64,000 bases of DNA from Plotosus lineatus (Eukaryota > Chordata > Actinopteri > Siluriformes > Plotosidae). Where the stretch lies: the NCBI GenBank assembly GCA_024760905.1, contig CM045745.1:16436282-16500281 (forward strand). The letters are read 5' to 3'. Position 1 is the first letter of the stretch, and the number at the start of each line of letters is the position of its first letter. Positions 47,061 through 58,886 of the stretch are shown piece after piece. A program made the translations under genes and the position numbers. The notes under the pieces were generated by a model. It was not told where the DNA came from and made no database searches. It was given only the letters and a program-made list of their open reading frames with translations.

Positions 47061-48143
47061 CGCATCACCTCGTACAACAGTGACATTTCAGAAAAATTCT
47101 ACAAACAGCTACGAATGGCGTGATGTTCGTAATGCATTGCAAGACACTGGGAACCAGGTATCAGGGACAGAGCTGGACTGGACATATCGGCCCCATTTAC
47201 CACGCTGCTTTGCATGATGTGCCAAAAACAGTAGGTCTGGTATATAAGTTCAGAGATGGATAAAAGGTAGAAGAGTACATTTAAAATGTAGGTCCAGCCT
47301 TGGCTACAAATGAGATGGAAAATGTGGAAATTGCCTAGGTTAAAGAAGACTGTCCTCTAGGCATCTGGCAAACAGCTTTAAACAGAACCACAATAATAGC
47401 CATAGAGGTCGAAAAGCCCAAATTATATACAACACAATTAGGAAATGAGGATAAGTTGTGAGAGCTGTATCGGTTATTAGATTGTCCATACTTCAACATC
47501 TAAAGTGTGGTTATAGCTCACCAATTACCCAGGGAGAAATATGGACCTGTTAGGCATGCAACAACAGAACAAACTCTCATATACAAATTATAAACTCATT
47601 ATTTTATAAAGAACCTGGAAATAGAAATACAAATAGTGGTTACATAGTTGGACAACATGACTGAAACCTCATCACTGTAAGTTCAATTCCACAGCTGAAC
47701 AAAACATCCTGAATCAGAATATAATGAATATCTGTAACACCGCTTTATCATAGCACTCGCACTTCGGGTCATGATAAAAACACCTGAGGTCAGAGAGACA
47801 TATCTGAGGATGGGTGGAACTGCACATGATACCATCTGGAAGAGGAGGGGCACACCACATCAATACACTCTAAAATAAAGGGTAAATAATAGCCCACAAA
47901 GCCTGGGTACACTTACACTGCACAGACGTTTCTCCTACAAGGTTAGTTAATGTTCACCTTGAAATCAATCTTACTGATCAGTAATCCTCTGGACATGCCT
48001 CAGATTTATAGTCCAAACAAAAAAATGTTAGATCTTCTGCAGGGAACATTACAATATTACAGGATACAATAATATCCTCATTATGCAAAAAGTTAGGAAC
48101 AAATGGCGATGTAATTCCTATGAGAAATCAAACATAGTAAGTA

Positions 48144-49222
48144 CAGTGGTAGCTCATTTTTACGAAAGTCGCATCAAACAAAAAAAATGCAGGTTACGAA
48201 ACACATTTCCCTAATATTTTTGTGTCTGTATACGAAACAAGTTCACATTATGAAAGCGCCATCTTAAAAATTCAAACGTGCCATTCAAACATTCAAATAA
48301 TGCACGAGCTGCTCTCCCATCAGTTCATTTTCTGTAACCGCTTCATCCTAATTAGGGTCGTGGGGAGGCTGGTGCCCATCCAGGCCAACTCAGGGCGAGG
48401 GCAGAGTACACCCTGGACAGCTCGCCAGGCCATCGCAGGGCGGAAACACGCTGACGGCTTTGCAGCCTACTCTTGTCGAAAGTCAGCAATGGTTCTTTTA
48501 CATGCCTCACACCATAGACAGTGAGAGACATGGCCGGCCTTTGATAACCCAGTTAGCTGCACTGGGGGGGCTCTCCCATCAATAACGTTCAAACATCCCG
48601 CCTCACTGGCCTCCCATTGGCTAACAACTGAGCTGTCGTTCATGTCACCTTCACTCGAGCACCATCTTGGAAAGGTCCACCTGACGCCATCTTGGACAGG
48701 GATCCCATTGGCTAGGAGAGATGACACATCTACCTCCCATTGCCTATTATAGAGCTGAATTCACCATGATGCTTTTCATGTAAAGGACAGAGTAACTGTT
48801 GTTTGATGCTTTATTTCTTGAGTCAGGCTTTTAACCTTCCATAAACATTTGTAAGATTATAACTCTGCTAAGCAGACATGGTCAACATGTTGTAAGATCA
48901 TAACTCTGCCAAGAAGACATGGTCAACACACACGGGCACACACACACACACGTGTGATTTCCAGTGCGAGTGAGAAGAAGAAACGGGCTCGAGTGATATC
49001 ACAAAGGAATATGGCCAAACCCGTCTACCATCAGTATGATATTGAAGCAAAAGGAGGTCTTAAAAGGTATGCTTTTATAATTTTTAAAGGGTTTAGGGGT
49101 AGTCTTGGGAGCCTTGGAATGAATCATGCAATTTACATGTAAAATGTGGTTCAACTTACGAAAAATGCAGGTTACGAAAAAGGCTCTGGAACGGATTAAT
49201 TTTGTAAAGTGAGGTACCACTG
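48144..49222 (+). mobile_element. Tigger-derived MITE (CAGTGGTACCTC family) with nested SINE
   Basis: Left end CAGTGGTAGCTCATTTTTAC, right end GTGAGGTACCACTG, TA outside both. A decayed transposase start (GTGATTTCCAGTGCGAGTGA, GAAGAAGAAACGGGCTCG) lies at 48953. The CCAAT-type CTCCCATTGGC motif occurs at 48612. The element is interrupted by the composite SINE at 48323-48570. Confidence 0.8.
48323..48570 (-). mobile_element. composite SINE (SINE A body, SINE B tail)
   Basis: The insert is flanked by CTCTCCCATCA (48312-48322 and 48571-48581). On the minus strand the SINE A body (CAGTGCAGCTAACTGGGTTA through GCCGTCAGCGTGTTTCCGCC) joins directly to the SINE B tail (CTGCGATGGCCTGGCGAGCT, CCTAATTAGGATGAAGCGGT, GAAAATGAAC). 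The RTE-type tail is absent. Confidence 0.85.
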
Positions 49223-49713
49223 TAGATGATTTCTAACATTCATACTTCCACCAAGTTCTCCCCCACATATGTAACCTTTCCCAGCTTGTCCTGTTTTCCT
49301 CCCCTTCCCCCGCCACCATCAGCTCAAGGGGGGGTGAGTCTGGGAATGCGATCTCTGTGGCTTTTGTACCCTAAAACATCTTCATTCAAATAAAACAACT
49401 CAACACACTCAACCGACTAAACTCAGCATTTCTAAAACATCTAAACAGTTTTTCTTTACCCCCTACACGGAAACCTACAGTCCAGGTTTATTAATGTGTC
49501 CAGGCTGTAAGCAGTACAGATAAACAGTCAGCATTTATTACTGACGAGAGACTGGAATACGGTACATGTCTGCATTCTAGTTCATCTGTTGGTAAACTTA
49601 CTAAAAACAATCTGTTTACATTAACCAATTCTAATGAAGATATATGTACACATGGGAGAATACACCTATATAAAATACTCAAAGGAACAGTATCATGATT
49701 GTTTAAATAGAGA

Positions 49714-50066
49714 TTTCCTTTCGGCTTTTTCCCTTTCTCACGAGTCGCCACAGCGAATGATTCGCACGTTTGATTTGGTATAGGTTTTTACGTCACAACC
49801 TTTTAACAAGGGACAGAAACACACTGATGGCTTTGCAGCTCCTCTTTACGAAAGTCAGCAATGGTTCTTTTACATGAACCTCTCACCACAGACAGTGAGA
49901 GACATGGCCGGCCTCTGATAACCCAGTTAGCTGCACTGGTGGGACAGTGACAACCTTGTGGACAGTGGGACTCGAACCCCCGACCTTACGATCAGCGATC
50001 CAGTGCCCTATACCACCAGGCCACCACTGTCCCCACCAGGCCACCACTGTCCCACCAGGCCACCAC
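49714..50066 (-). mobile_element. SINE A with RTE-type tail
   Basis: On the minus strand: tRNA-like head with B box GGTTCGAGTCC, body CAGTGCAGCTAACTGGGTTA, tail GTGGCGACTCGTGAGAAAGG and GCCGAAAGGAAA. The head start is triplicated (CCACCAGGCCACCACTGTCC-type units at 50020-50066). The LINE 5'-like segment is partly deleted. Confidence 0.8.
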
Positions 50067-50644
50067 TACAAATCGCCAAAATGTCATGAAGATTTTTTTA
50101 ATCACCACTTTATCATAGAAGTAATGCGAGATATTTGGTTTACCAACGATGTGACTCAGAAATTGGGTTCATGCATTAAGTCTGTAAGGAGTTTGCAACA
50201 TATTAAGCATCTCACCTTTGAAACCTGTTCAACACAACGCTGGGCTCAAAAAACATCCAAAGACTCTTTGTACCTTGAAAGCAGGAAGACTGCTTAACAA
50301 ATACAGAAGCATTACTAACATTCATTGAATATATAAACAACTTTTATTTGTAACAGTTAAAAAAAATTATGACTCAACTCCTTAAAATAACACGTGACAC
50401 CTTCAAAAATAAGGATTTCTCCATTTTTCTCCAAGTGGCTGAGAGTTCTTGGTTTCATAAAGGGACTCTACTTGAAAAGCCTTTTTGAAAGGGATATATT
50501 GTGTTGCGTGGATTTCCATAGAACCTTTAAGAGTTCCCACAGAGGGCATTTTTTTTTTAATTTTTTACAAATGTAGGCTGTGTCTGAAGAAAACAAAAAT
50601 CTCGCACATCATACATGAACACTATTTATATTCCATCTATATAA

Positions 50645-50935
50645 TGAATGACTCATTTTCTGAGCCACTTAATCCTATTAGGGTCATGGGGAAGCTGGAG
50701 CCTCTCACAGCCGACACTGAGCGAAGGTGGGGTACACACTGAACAGCTTGCCAGACCATAGCATGGCAAACACACACACTCACACTTACGGGCAATCTGG
50801 AACAGGCAATGAGCCTAACATGCATGTCTTTTGATTGTGGAAGGTAACCAGGGTACCCGGACGAAAGCCACACAAACTCAACACAGAAACACCCACACCG
50901 AGCCCGGGACTCAAAACCACTACACCACCATGTTG
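50645..50935 (-). mobile_element. SINE B copy
   Basis: On the minus strand: ACATGGTGGTGTAGTGGTTT, body TGTGTTGAGTTTGTGTGGCT and tail CCTAATAGGATTAAGTGGCT with an AAAATGAGTCATTCA end. Confidence 0.75.
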
Positions 50936-51442
50936 CCCTTTCTATCGATAATGTCTCAGATTGTTTACAGTTCAGTGATGCGATCCAAAAATTCAGAAAT
51001 CTGACTGTACACACTATGTTCTCTCTGTTCCAAGGCCTAATATCAAGTAAGTACAAAATCCTTTTTCCATTTCCTAAGATGTAATGAATTCAAAAGTTAG
51101 TGATGAATGCGTGTATAGGTCCACTCCCAGGGTGCCGGGTTTATAGCCTTGTGTTAATGCGCTGTGTAAAATTCTGTGTCCAACAACTGGGAAAGGTGCC
51201 AGGAAAGAACTATACACATCTGTGGTACACACAAACATGGAAATAAAAACATCAGCTTCTGCTTGCAAAATATCACCTCAGTTGTGTTGGAGATATGCTT
51301 CATGATCGGGCGTCCGAGTATTCCAAGACAGAGTGGATATGATCAATAAACATGAACGTTCAAACATCTGCCAATTTTCCTTCTGTCCACATGGAAAACC
51401 TCCAGATGTGTAGGTGCTGTAGTGTGTCTGTGTGTGTACTAC

Positions 51443-51557
51443 ACACTTTCTCTCTCTCTCTCACACACACACTCACACACTCTCTCTCTCACACACACAC
51501 ACACAGACACACACACACAAACACTCTCTCACTCACTCACTCACACACACACACACA

Positions 51558-51589
<32 letters not shown>

Positions 51590-51992
51590 GCCACACACAT
51601 ACACACACGTGCTCACGCTCGCTCACTCTCTCACACACACACACTCACACACACATTCTCTCTCTCTCTCTCTCTCTCCCCTACATACACACTCTCTCTC
51701 TCTTGCACACGCGTACACTCACTCCCCGCTCGCTCTCTTCCACCCACACCCACTCTCTCTCCTTACATACATATAGACACACACACACTTTCACACACAC
51801 ACACACTCACTCTCACGTTCACTCACTGTCTCATGCACACACACACACACACTCACTCACGCACACACACTCACTCTCAGTCACTCACTCACTCATGCAT
51901 GCACACACTCTCTCACGCACTCACTCTCTCACTTATGCACACACTCACTCTTATAAAAGTAGTTGTGTGTGTGTGTGTGTGTGTGTGTGTGG
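51443..51992. repeat. 550-bp CA/CT tract ending in (TG)15
   Basis: CACA and CTCT runs with TCAC units fill 51443-51935, followed by (TG)n at 51963-51992. Three long overlapping reading frames here are repeat translations rich in His, Thr, Ser and Leu. It lies about 380 bp inside shroom4 intron 1, close to the exon 1 donor. Confidence 0.95.
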
Positions 51993-52369
51993 AGAATGAG
52001 AAGGAACTAACTCAGAAAACCTGAAATGTCATTCATTCGAGAGTGCAAAAAAAAAATCATCCAACACAATCAAAATGAATAAATGTTTCAGTAACAAAAC
52101 CCAGCAGAGGAGCAGAAAGATAGAAATCTAAGACCAAACAAACTTCCAGTCACATTGTTACAAATGTTTTTTAAGTAACCGACAGATATCTGCAGAACCA
52201 AATACACTGTATTTTAAAAACTATCTTTCCAAATACGTGTAATTATTATTAACAATAATAATGCAGATTGTAAAAGTAATTCATTTAATCGTTAGAAACT
52301 TTCACAACAAGCGTGAGTTGTTGTTTATTTAACTTTTTGTTTTTCCCTGCATTTCTCTGCTTCACTTAC

Positions 52370-52492
52370 TTTAGTTATGATGAGCGGCTCTCCGTGCTCC
52401 AGACCACCTTTCAGTGTGAAGCCCCACGGTGCTCCTCCGTTCAGTTCGACGTGGACGTGATTAAAGGTCACGAGCTGTTCCACGGTCTCCAT
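52370..52492 (-). CDS. shroom4: shroom4 exon 1 (start and first half of PDZ)
   Basis: The first coding exon gives 41 residues, [20 protein letters not shown] then [21 protein letters not shown], ending at donor [21 protein letters not shown] is the carboxylate-binding loop of the Shroom PDZ (PWGF replaces GLGF) and is almost invariant in the family. I chose ATG 52492 because it gives the short leader before the PDZ typical of SHROOM4 and has a good context (A at -3, G at +4). An in-frame upstream ATG (about 52558, leader [20 protein letters not shown]) is also possible. Shroom proteins recruit Rho kinase and actomyosin to apical junctions; the effector domains lie outside this window. It is divergently oriented to bmp15. 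Confidence 0.93.
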
Positions 52493-52930
52493 GCTGGTTC
52501 CGGGACTCGAGACTCGAGACTCACACACTTCTGACACCACGAACTCTCGTCTCTCCATCACTGAACAACAACTCAGGCAGAGCTGCGGAATGAGGGAAGG
52601 AGGGGTGGAGGGGGGGTGTACCGCACGCTCAGGACGGGCATGCCGAGCACCCACGTGAAGGAAACGCTTCAGGCTGAGAAGTCAGTTTGATTGACAGGTG
52701 GAACGGCCGTTTGGGGTCGAGTTTCACAGGAAGAGTCCAATAACACAACATGAGGGGCGGGACATTATTCAACGGCTAACCGCTGCTTTGTCCGTTGTCC
52801 AGTTTCGAGTTAGAGAGGCAGCTCCTCCTCCTCCTCCTCCTCCGCAAATCCCACAGATCCCTTTTAAAAAAGCTGTGTCAGAACTGCACCCAGGTCAGCG
52901 TGCAGAAGTAAACATCCCAGACTAACGCTT
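52493..52930 (-). promoter_or_regulatory. probable shroom4 5' UTR and promoter
   Basis: This GC- and CpG-richer stretch lies directly upstream of the shroom4 start. It contains a CACGTG E-box (52652-52657), a GTCCAATAAC CCAAT-type site (52736), GGGGCGGG (52753-52760) and a CTC triplet run (52824-52846). No TATA box was found, which fits a GC-box promoter. The transcription start is not determined. Confidence 0.5.
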
Positions 52931-52985
52931 GGAGTTGTATTTAAATCTGTACCATTAAAAAAAAAAAAGAGTTAAAAGTTTTTCT

Positions 52986-53105
52986 CCACCAGTTGGTGGT
53001 GTAGCGGTTTGGGTGTTGGGCTTATTATTGGGATGTTGTGGGTTCGAATCCCCACTCTAAGACCCCTGGGTGAGGTCTTTAACACGTATAATTTCGTCGG
53101 TTTTC
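52986..53105 (+). mobile_element. tRNA-like SINE head (family E)
   Basis: GTTGGTGGTGTAGCGGTTTG gives an A-box-like part and GGTTCGAATCCCC a strong B box, followed by CTAAGACCCCTGGGTGAGGT. It is a SINE-type pol III head and not a tRNA gene, because the acceptor arms do not pair. A (TA)n run follows at 53137-53163. Confidence 0.6.
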
Positions 53106-53132
53106 AAAAAATATATGGAAAAATACATTGTG

Positions 53133-53170
<38 letters not shown>

Positions 53171-53236
53171 TAGAAGTAAATTTGGCATAGCCTAGCCTAG
53201 AGACAAGCTAATTCGATTTAAGTCCTTTATCGATTT

Positions 53237-53578
53237 CATCAGTTCATTTTCTGGAACCAATTAATCCTAATTAAGGCTCACAGGAAGGCTGGCACCCACC
53301 CCACCCAACTCCAGGCGAGGGCAGAGTACCCCCTGAGCAGCTCGCCAGGCCATCGCAGTGTGGAAACACGCTGACGGCTTTGCAGCCACTCTTGTCGAAG
53401 GTCAGCAACGGTTCTTTTACATGTTTCACACCATAGACGATGAGAGACATGGCCAGCCTTTGATACCCCAGCTAGCTGCACTGGGGGACAGTGACAGCCT
53501 TGTGGAGAGTGGGACTTGAGTGGGACCTTAGGATTCACGATCCAGCACCCTATACCAATAGGCCACCGGTGCCCGCTG
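53237..53578 (-). mobile_element. composite SINE, long copy with head
   Basis: On the minus strand it has the SINE A head (GCACCGGTGGCCTATTGGTA) and body (CAGTGCAGCTAGCTGGGGTA to CAGCGTGTTTCC), then the SINE B tail (CTGCGATGGCCTGGCGAGCT, CCTTAATTAGGATTAATTGG, GAAAATGAAC). It is the most complete example of the body-tail combination of 48323-48570. No clean target duplication was found. Confidence 0.75.
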
Positions 53579-53984
53579 ACTTATGGTGTCTCTCCTGGAA
53601 CCATTTCACGACGTAAGCCAAGGTATACCTGTATGCTTCTGTCCACCCAGAACACTAAAGTTCTTTACAGGCCTCGTATTCTATCCAGAGCGGTTAAACT
53701 CCCAGTCACGGATAAATGGGGTAAGCTACAGCCCGATGAGCCGGTTGGCTGTGGTGTAAAAAGTACTGTATACAGTACCGTGCTCTCACACAGAGTTGGC
53801 TGAGATGGGTGCCAGCCTCCCTGAAACCCTAATTAGGATTTAGAAGTTCAGAAAATGAATGGATAACATTTACACGCACACAGTGAGCCTTATGGGAATA
53901 CATTAATGTAGATTGTACATTACAAGACTCTACCACACTCCTTGTTCTGACAGAGTCAGGCACAACAATTAGTCATCCATTCAT

Positions 53985-54260
53985 TTTCCAAAAATAACCC
54001 TTTGTATCTTACTTGGGTCACATTTAGGCCAGAATATATCTCAGCTGACTCTAGGAGAATAAGGGGTACACACTGAACAGCTCACCAGTTCATCACAGGG
54101 CCAACACGCGCGCACACACACACACAAAACCATTCATACTCACACCAAGGGGCAATTTGGATCAGCCAATTAGCCAAATGTGCATCTCTTTGGACTTTTG
54201 GAGGAAACCTGAGTACCCAAAGAAAACACACAAGCATGGAGATGTGCATGTCCTTGGATT
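53985..54260 (-). mobile_element. SINE B copy (with tail fragment nearby)
   Basis: On the minus strand: body GGTTTCCTCCAAAAGTCC, TTGGCTAATTGGCTGATCC, GGTGTGAGTATGAATGG and a tail ending GGAAAATGAATGG. Another SINE B tail in plus orientation lies at 53795-53865 (TTGGCTGAGATGGGTGCCAG, CTAATTAGGATTTAGAAGTT). Confidence 0.7.
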
Positions 54261-54274
54261 ATGGGAAGAAACTA

Positions 54275-55015
54275 CTGTCATTATCCGAATTGTGGCATAC
54301 GTGAGTTATGACCACCCGTACTTACGACCATGTCTGGCAGCACAGTGCGTAAGATAGCTGTGGCAGCACAGCATCCCAGCATCTCACACTCACAGCGTTC
54401 TACCACTACACTCTGGACTAGATACCATCGCAGTAACATCTCTTTTACAGTACAATTTTACATTAATTTACTGTACACCGTTACCATGGCCCCCAAGAGG
54501 AAGTCCAATTCATCAGATGGCAATTCTACCAAGAAAGCAAGGAAGGCACTGTCGTTGGAGATGAAGATGAAAGTGATAAAGCAGTATGAAAGAGAAAAAA
54601 AGTAAATTCTATTGCTTGAGATCTCCGTCTCTCCCACTCCACGGTGTCTACAATTTTGAAGGACAAGGACCGCATTAAGGAAGCAGTGAAAGCCGCAGCC
54701 CCCATTTACGTCAACTGTCATCACAAACAGCGCGAAGGACCGATTGCGGAGAAGGAAAAGTTGCTATACATGTGGTTGAAAGATAGTAGGCAAAAAAAAA
54801 AAAAAAACGTGAAAGTGATGTTGCGAGCAGTGCAAAGTAAGGCTTCAAGTTTATTTCACATATTGAAAGAACGTGCAGGTGAAGAATATGCTTCACATGA
54901 ATTCATAGCGAGTGCTGGGTGGTTTAGATTTCGTTGTGTTAAATGTCCGACTTACGACCAATCCGACTTACGACTGATTGATTGGAACTGATCTAAGTTG
55001 TAACTCGGATAGTGA
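54275..55015 (+). pseudogene. pogo/Tigger-like transposase remnant
   Basis: The ends are ATTATCCGAATTGTGGCATA and, read inward from the right, ACTATCCGAGTTACAACTTA. From ATG 54486 the frame reads MAPKRKSNSSDGNSTKKARK and ALSLEMKMKVIKQYE, an N-terminal helix-turn-helix region. After a stop at 54603 and a further TGA it continues DLRLSHSTVSTILKDKDRIK (second helix-turn-helix) and EKEKLLYMWLKDSRQ ... EFIASAGWFRFR (CENP-B type DNA-binding module). The DDE domain is deleted. It belongs to a different Tigger family from 20186-22413. Confidence 0.75.
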
Positions 55016-55204
55016 GTGTAGTTTACCCATAGGAAACGCATACAAGCAAGGAGAGAACAACTCCACTCCCTGGTTGGCAGTGGTCTTGTGACCACTGACC
55101 CCAAGCCTACTGAAGCACACGGTAACAGAGGACATTAAAATAAGTCTTCTCGTGAAATCACGTCTGAAACATCTGTAATTTTCTTTCAGTTTGTTAAGAT
55201 AGCT

Positions 55205-55495
55205 GACGGAACTGGGGCACAGTGGTTACAGCAAGAAGGCCTGGGTCTCTATGTGGAGTTTGCATGTTCTCGCTGTGTGAGTTTCCTCCAGAGAATTAGG
55301 AAGCTAATTGGTTGTTCCTTATCACTCCTAGGTGTACGTGTAAATGTGAATGTTTCTGTGTGTGGGTGTTGCCCTGCATTGGTCTGGAAAGCTATACATG
55401 GTGTGCCCACCTTCACCCAGAGTCGGGTGAGATGGATACCAGCCACCACAAGACCATGATTAGGATTAAGCATATAGGAAAATGAAGAAATGAAT
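55205..55495 (+). mobile_element. SINE B copy
   Basis: GGGGCACAGTGGTTACAGCA, then TCTATGTGGAGTTTGCATGT, GTGAATGTTTCTGTGTG and the tail GATTAGGATTAAGCATATAG with GAAATGAATGATGAA. The B box is partly deleted. Confidence 0.75.
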
Positions 55496-55810
55496 GATGA
55501 ATTAATCCAGATAACAGAAATCATCTATAGGTCATGTTCATAATGATTTGCACGTTTGTGTTGGTGGGACTTTGGGCTAATCCATAGCAATTAAATGCTC
55601 CAAGTCACAATATTATTCGCGGATTTTAAAATACAGTACAGTACAGTGATGGGAAAAAAAAGACCATTGCAAACGCTTCAGTTTATTGAAATTTATGAGT
55701 TATATGTATGTGATAGGAGAACACGAACACTTGTTTTATTCCACAAAATATATATATATATATATTTAACCAGTGTCTCTCCCCCTTATGCCGGTCCCAA
55801 GCCCGGATAA

Positions 55811-56839
55811 ATGCAGAGGGTTGCGACAGGAAGGGCATCCGGCGTAAAACTTCTGCCACATTTAAAAATGCAAATGATCAATACAGAATTCATACCGGAT
55901 CGGTCGAGGCCCGGGTTAACAACGACCGCCATCAGTGCTGTCAACCAACAGGGTGCTGATGGAAATTGGACTACTGTTGGTCGAAGACGTCGAAGAAGGA
56001 GAGGCGGGAGGCGTGTCCGTAGGCAGAGAGAGAAGAGGAAATGCGTGAGCCTAGGACTGAGAGTGGGGACTTTGAATGTTGGAACTATGCAAGGAAAAGA
56101 TAGGGAGCTGGCTGACATGATGCAGAGGAGGAAGGTGGACATACTGTGTGTTCAGGAGACAAGGTGGAAAGGTAGAAAGGCTAGAAGCTTAGGAGCAGGG
56201 TTTAAACTGTTTTATAATGGTGTGGATCGGAAGAGAAATGGAGTAGGAGTCATCTTGAAGGAGGGGTTTGTCAGGAATGTTCTAGAAGTGAAAAGAGTGT
56301 CAGACAGAGTGATGAGTCTCAAGTTAGAAATTGAAGGCGTGATGCTCAATGTTGTTAGTGCTTATGCCCCACAGGCAGGATGTAAGCTAGAAGAGAAGGA
56401 GAGATTCTGGAGTGAGTTAGATGAAGTGATGCAGAGTACCCCCAGAGGTGAAAGAGTGGTCATTGGAGCAGACTTCAATGGACATGTTGGTGCAGGCAAC
56501 AGAGGGGACGAGGAAGTGATGGGCAGGTTTGGTATCCAGGACAGGAACACAGAAGGACATGTGTTGATCGATTTTGCAAAAAGGATGGAAATGGCTGTGG
56601 TGAATACTTTCTTCACGAAGAAACAGAAGCATAGGGTGACTTATGAAAGCGGAGGTAAGAGCACACAGGTAGACTACATCTTGTGTAGGCGCTGTAATTT
56701 GAAGGAAGTCAGTGACTGCAAAGTAGTAGTGGGTGAGAGTGTTGCCAAACAGCATAGGATGGTGGTGTGCAGGATGACACTGATGGTGAGAAAGGTGAAA
56801 AGGCAAAGGCAGAGCAGAAGACAAAGTGGTGGAAGCTGA
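55811..56839 (+). CDS. LINE APE-type endonuclease region
   Basis: This 342-codon open frame has an arginine-rich leader (VGRRRRRRRGGRRVRR near residue 57) followed by an apurinic-type endonuclease. Motifs are LRVGTLNVGTM (N), ILCVQETRWKG (catalytic E), VSAYAPQ, VVIGADFNGHVG (D-x-N) and STQVDYILC, with an AKQHRMVVCRM ending where the D/S-H motif belongs; the histidine is kept. In a working element it nicks target DNA for target-primed reverse transcription. The true start may lie 5' because the leader overlaps repeat sequence shared with SINE A. It ends by a frameshift near 56815 (linker continues in another frame as EKEECRVVFKEELKQALGSQ). Confidence 0.8.
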   Translation: MQRVATGRASGVKLLPHLKMQMINTEFIPDRSRPGLTTTAISAVNQQGADGNWTTVGRRRRRRRGGRRVRRQREKRKCVSLGLRVGTLNVGTMQGKDRELADMMQRRKVDILCVQETRWKGRKARSLGAGFKLFYNGVDRKRNGVGVILKEGFVRNVLEVKRVSDRVMSLKLEIEGVMLNVVSAYAPQAGCKLEEKERFWSELDEVMQSTPRGERVVIGADFNGHVGAGNRGDEEVMGRFGIQDRNTEGHVLIDFAKRMEMAVVNTFFTKKQKHRVTYESGGKSTQVDYILCRRCNLKEVSDCKVVVGESVAKQHRMVVCRMTLMVRKVKRQRQSRRQSGGS

Positions 56840-58850
56840 AAAGGAAGAGTGTCGTGTTGTCTTCAAGGAGGAGTTGAAACAAGCTTTGGGTAGTCAGGAA
56901 GGGCTTCCAGAGGACTGGACAACCACAGCCAATGTGATCAGGGGGACCGGTAGGAGAGAACTTGGTGTGTCCTCTGGAAGGAGAGTAGATAAGAAACTTG
57001 GTGGTGGAATGAGGAAGTGCAGGAGTGTATACAAAAGAAGAGGTTAGCCAAGAAGAAGTGGGACATTGAGAGGACCGAAGAGAGTAAACAGGAGTACAGG
57101 GAGACACAGCGTAAGGCGAAGGTAGCAGTGTCAAAGGCCAAACAGAGGGCGTATGATGACTTGTATGATAGGTTGAACAGTAAGGAGGGAGAAAATGATC
57201 TATACAGGTTAGCACAGCAGAGAAATAGAGATGGGAAAGACGTGCAGCAAGTTAGAGTGATAAAGGACAGAGAGGGAAATGTATTGACTGATGACAGAAG
57301 TGTGCTGGGAAGATGGAAAGAGTACTTTGAAGAGCTGATGAATGAGGAAAATGAGAGAGAAAAAGAGTAGAAGGGGTGACCGTTGAGGAGCAGGAAGTAG
57401 CAAAGATTAGTAAGGGAGAAGTGAGGAGGGCATTGAAGAGGATGAAGAGTGGAAAGGCAGTTGGCCCTGATGACATACCAGTTGAGGTATGGAAGTGTCT
57501 AGGGGAGGTAGCAGTAGATTTTCTGACAAGAATATTCAACAAGGTCTTAGAAAGTGAGCAGATGCCAGAGGAATGGAGGAGAAGTATGCTTGTGCCCATT
57601 TTAAGAACAAGGGAGATGTACAGAGTTGTGGCAACTACAGAGGGATAAAGTTGATGAGCCATACAATGAAGCTATGGGAAAGAATAGTGGAAGCAAGACT
57701 AAGGGCAGAGGTCAGCATTTGTGAACAACAGTTTGGTTTCATGCCAAGAAAGAGCACCACAGATGCAGTGTTTGCTTTGAGGATGTTAATAGAGAAGTAC
57801 AGAGAAGGTCAGAAGGAGCTGCATTCTGCCTTTGTGGATCTGGAGAAAGCATATGACAGGGTGCCGAGAGAAGAACTGTGGTATTGTATGAGGAAGTCTG
57901 GAGTGACAGAGAAGTATGTTAGAGTGGTGCAGGACATGTATGATAGCTGTAAGACAGTGGTGAGGTGTGCTGTCGGTGTGACAGAAGAGTTCAAGGTGGA
58001 GGTGGGACTGCATCAAGGGTCAGCTCTGAGCCCCTTCTTGTTTGCTATGGTGATGGACAGGCTAACAGACGAGGTTAGACAAGAATCTCCATGGACTATG
58101 ATGTTTGCAGATGACATAGTGATCTGTAGTGAGAGCAGAAACCAAGTGGAGGAAAATCTCGAGAGGTGGAGGTATGCCCTGGAAAGGAGGGGATTGAAGG
58201 TTAGTCTTAGTAAGACAGAATACATGTGTGTGAACGACAAGGACCCAAGAGGAACTTTGAGGTTACAGGGGGCAGGGATAAAGAAGGTGGAGGATTTTAA
58301 GTACTTAGGCTCAACAATCCAGAGCAATGGAGAGTGTGGAAAAAGAGGTGAAGAAGCGTGTGCAGGCAGGTTGGAATGGATGGAGAAAAGTGTCCGGTGT
58401 GATGTGTGATAGGAGAGTATCGGCAAGAATGAAGGGAAAAGTGTACAAGATGGTGATGAGGCCAGTAATGTTGTATGGTTTAGAGACAGTGGCCCTGGGG
58501 AAAAGACAGGAGTCAGAGTTGGAGGTAGCAGAGATGAAAATGTTGAGGTTCTCTTTGGGAGTAACGAGGATGGATAGGATCAGAAATGAGTACATCAGAG
58601 GGACAGCACATGTAAGATGTTTTGGAGACAAAGTCAGAGAGGCTAGATTGAGATGGTTTGGACATGTACAGAGGAGGGATAGTGAGTATATTGGTCATAG
58701 GATGCTGAGGTTGGAAATACCAGGCAAAGGCCCAGAGGAAGACCAAAGAGAAGATTTATGGATGCGGTGAAGGCGGACATGAAGGTCGTTGGAGTAAGAG
58801 TAGAAGATGCAGAGGATAGGGAGAGATGGAGGCAGATCATTTGCTGTGGC
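56826..58850 (+). pseudogene. LINE reverse transcriptase, frameshifted
   Basis: The linker and RT are split over several frames. Breaks occur near 57000, 57365 (stop TAG 57368-57370), 57590, 58345 and 58730. The largest piece (57573-58409) holds the RT palm intact: FVDLEKAYDRVPREELWYCM, GLHQGSALSPFLFAMVMDRL and the catalytic MMFADDIVICS. The C-terminal part has RLRWFGHVQRRDSEYIG. The catalytic box is preserved, unlike the copy at 11428-13366, but the frame is not continuous. Confidence 0.85.
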
Positions 58851-58886
58851 GACCCCTGAAGGGAACAGCCGAAAGGAAAAGAAGAA

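Noticed and set aside
51352..52024. Three overlapping frames of 114-215 codons
   Set aside because: They are translations of the CA/CT tract, rich in His, Thr, Ser and Leu only.
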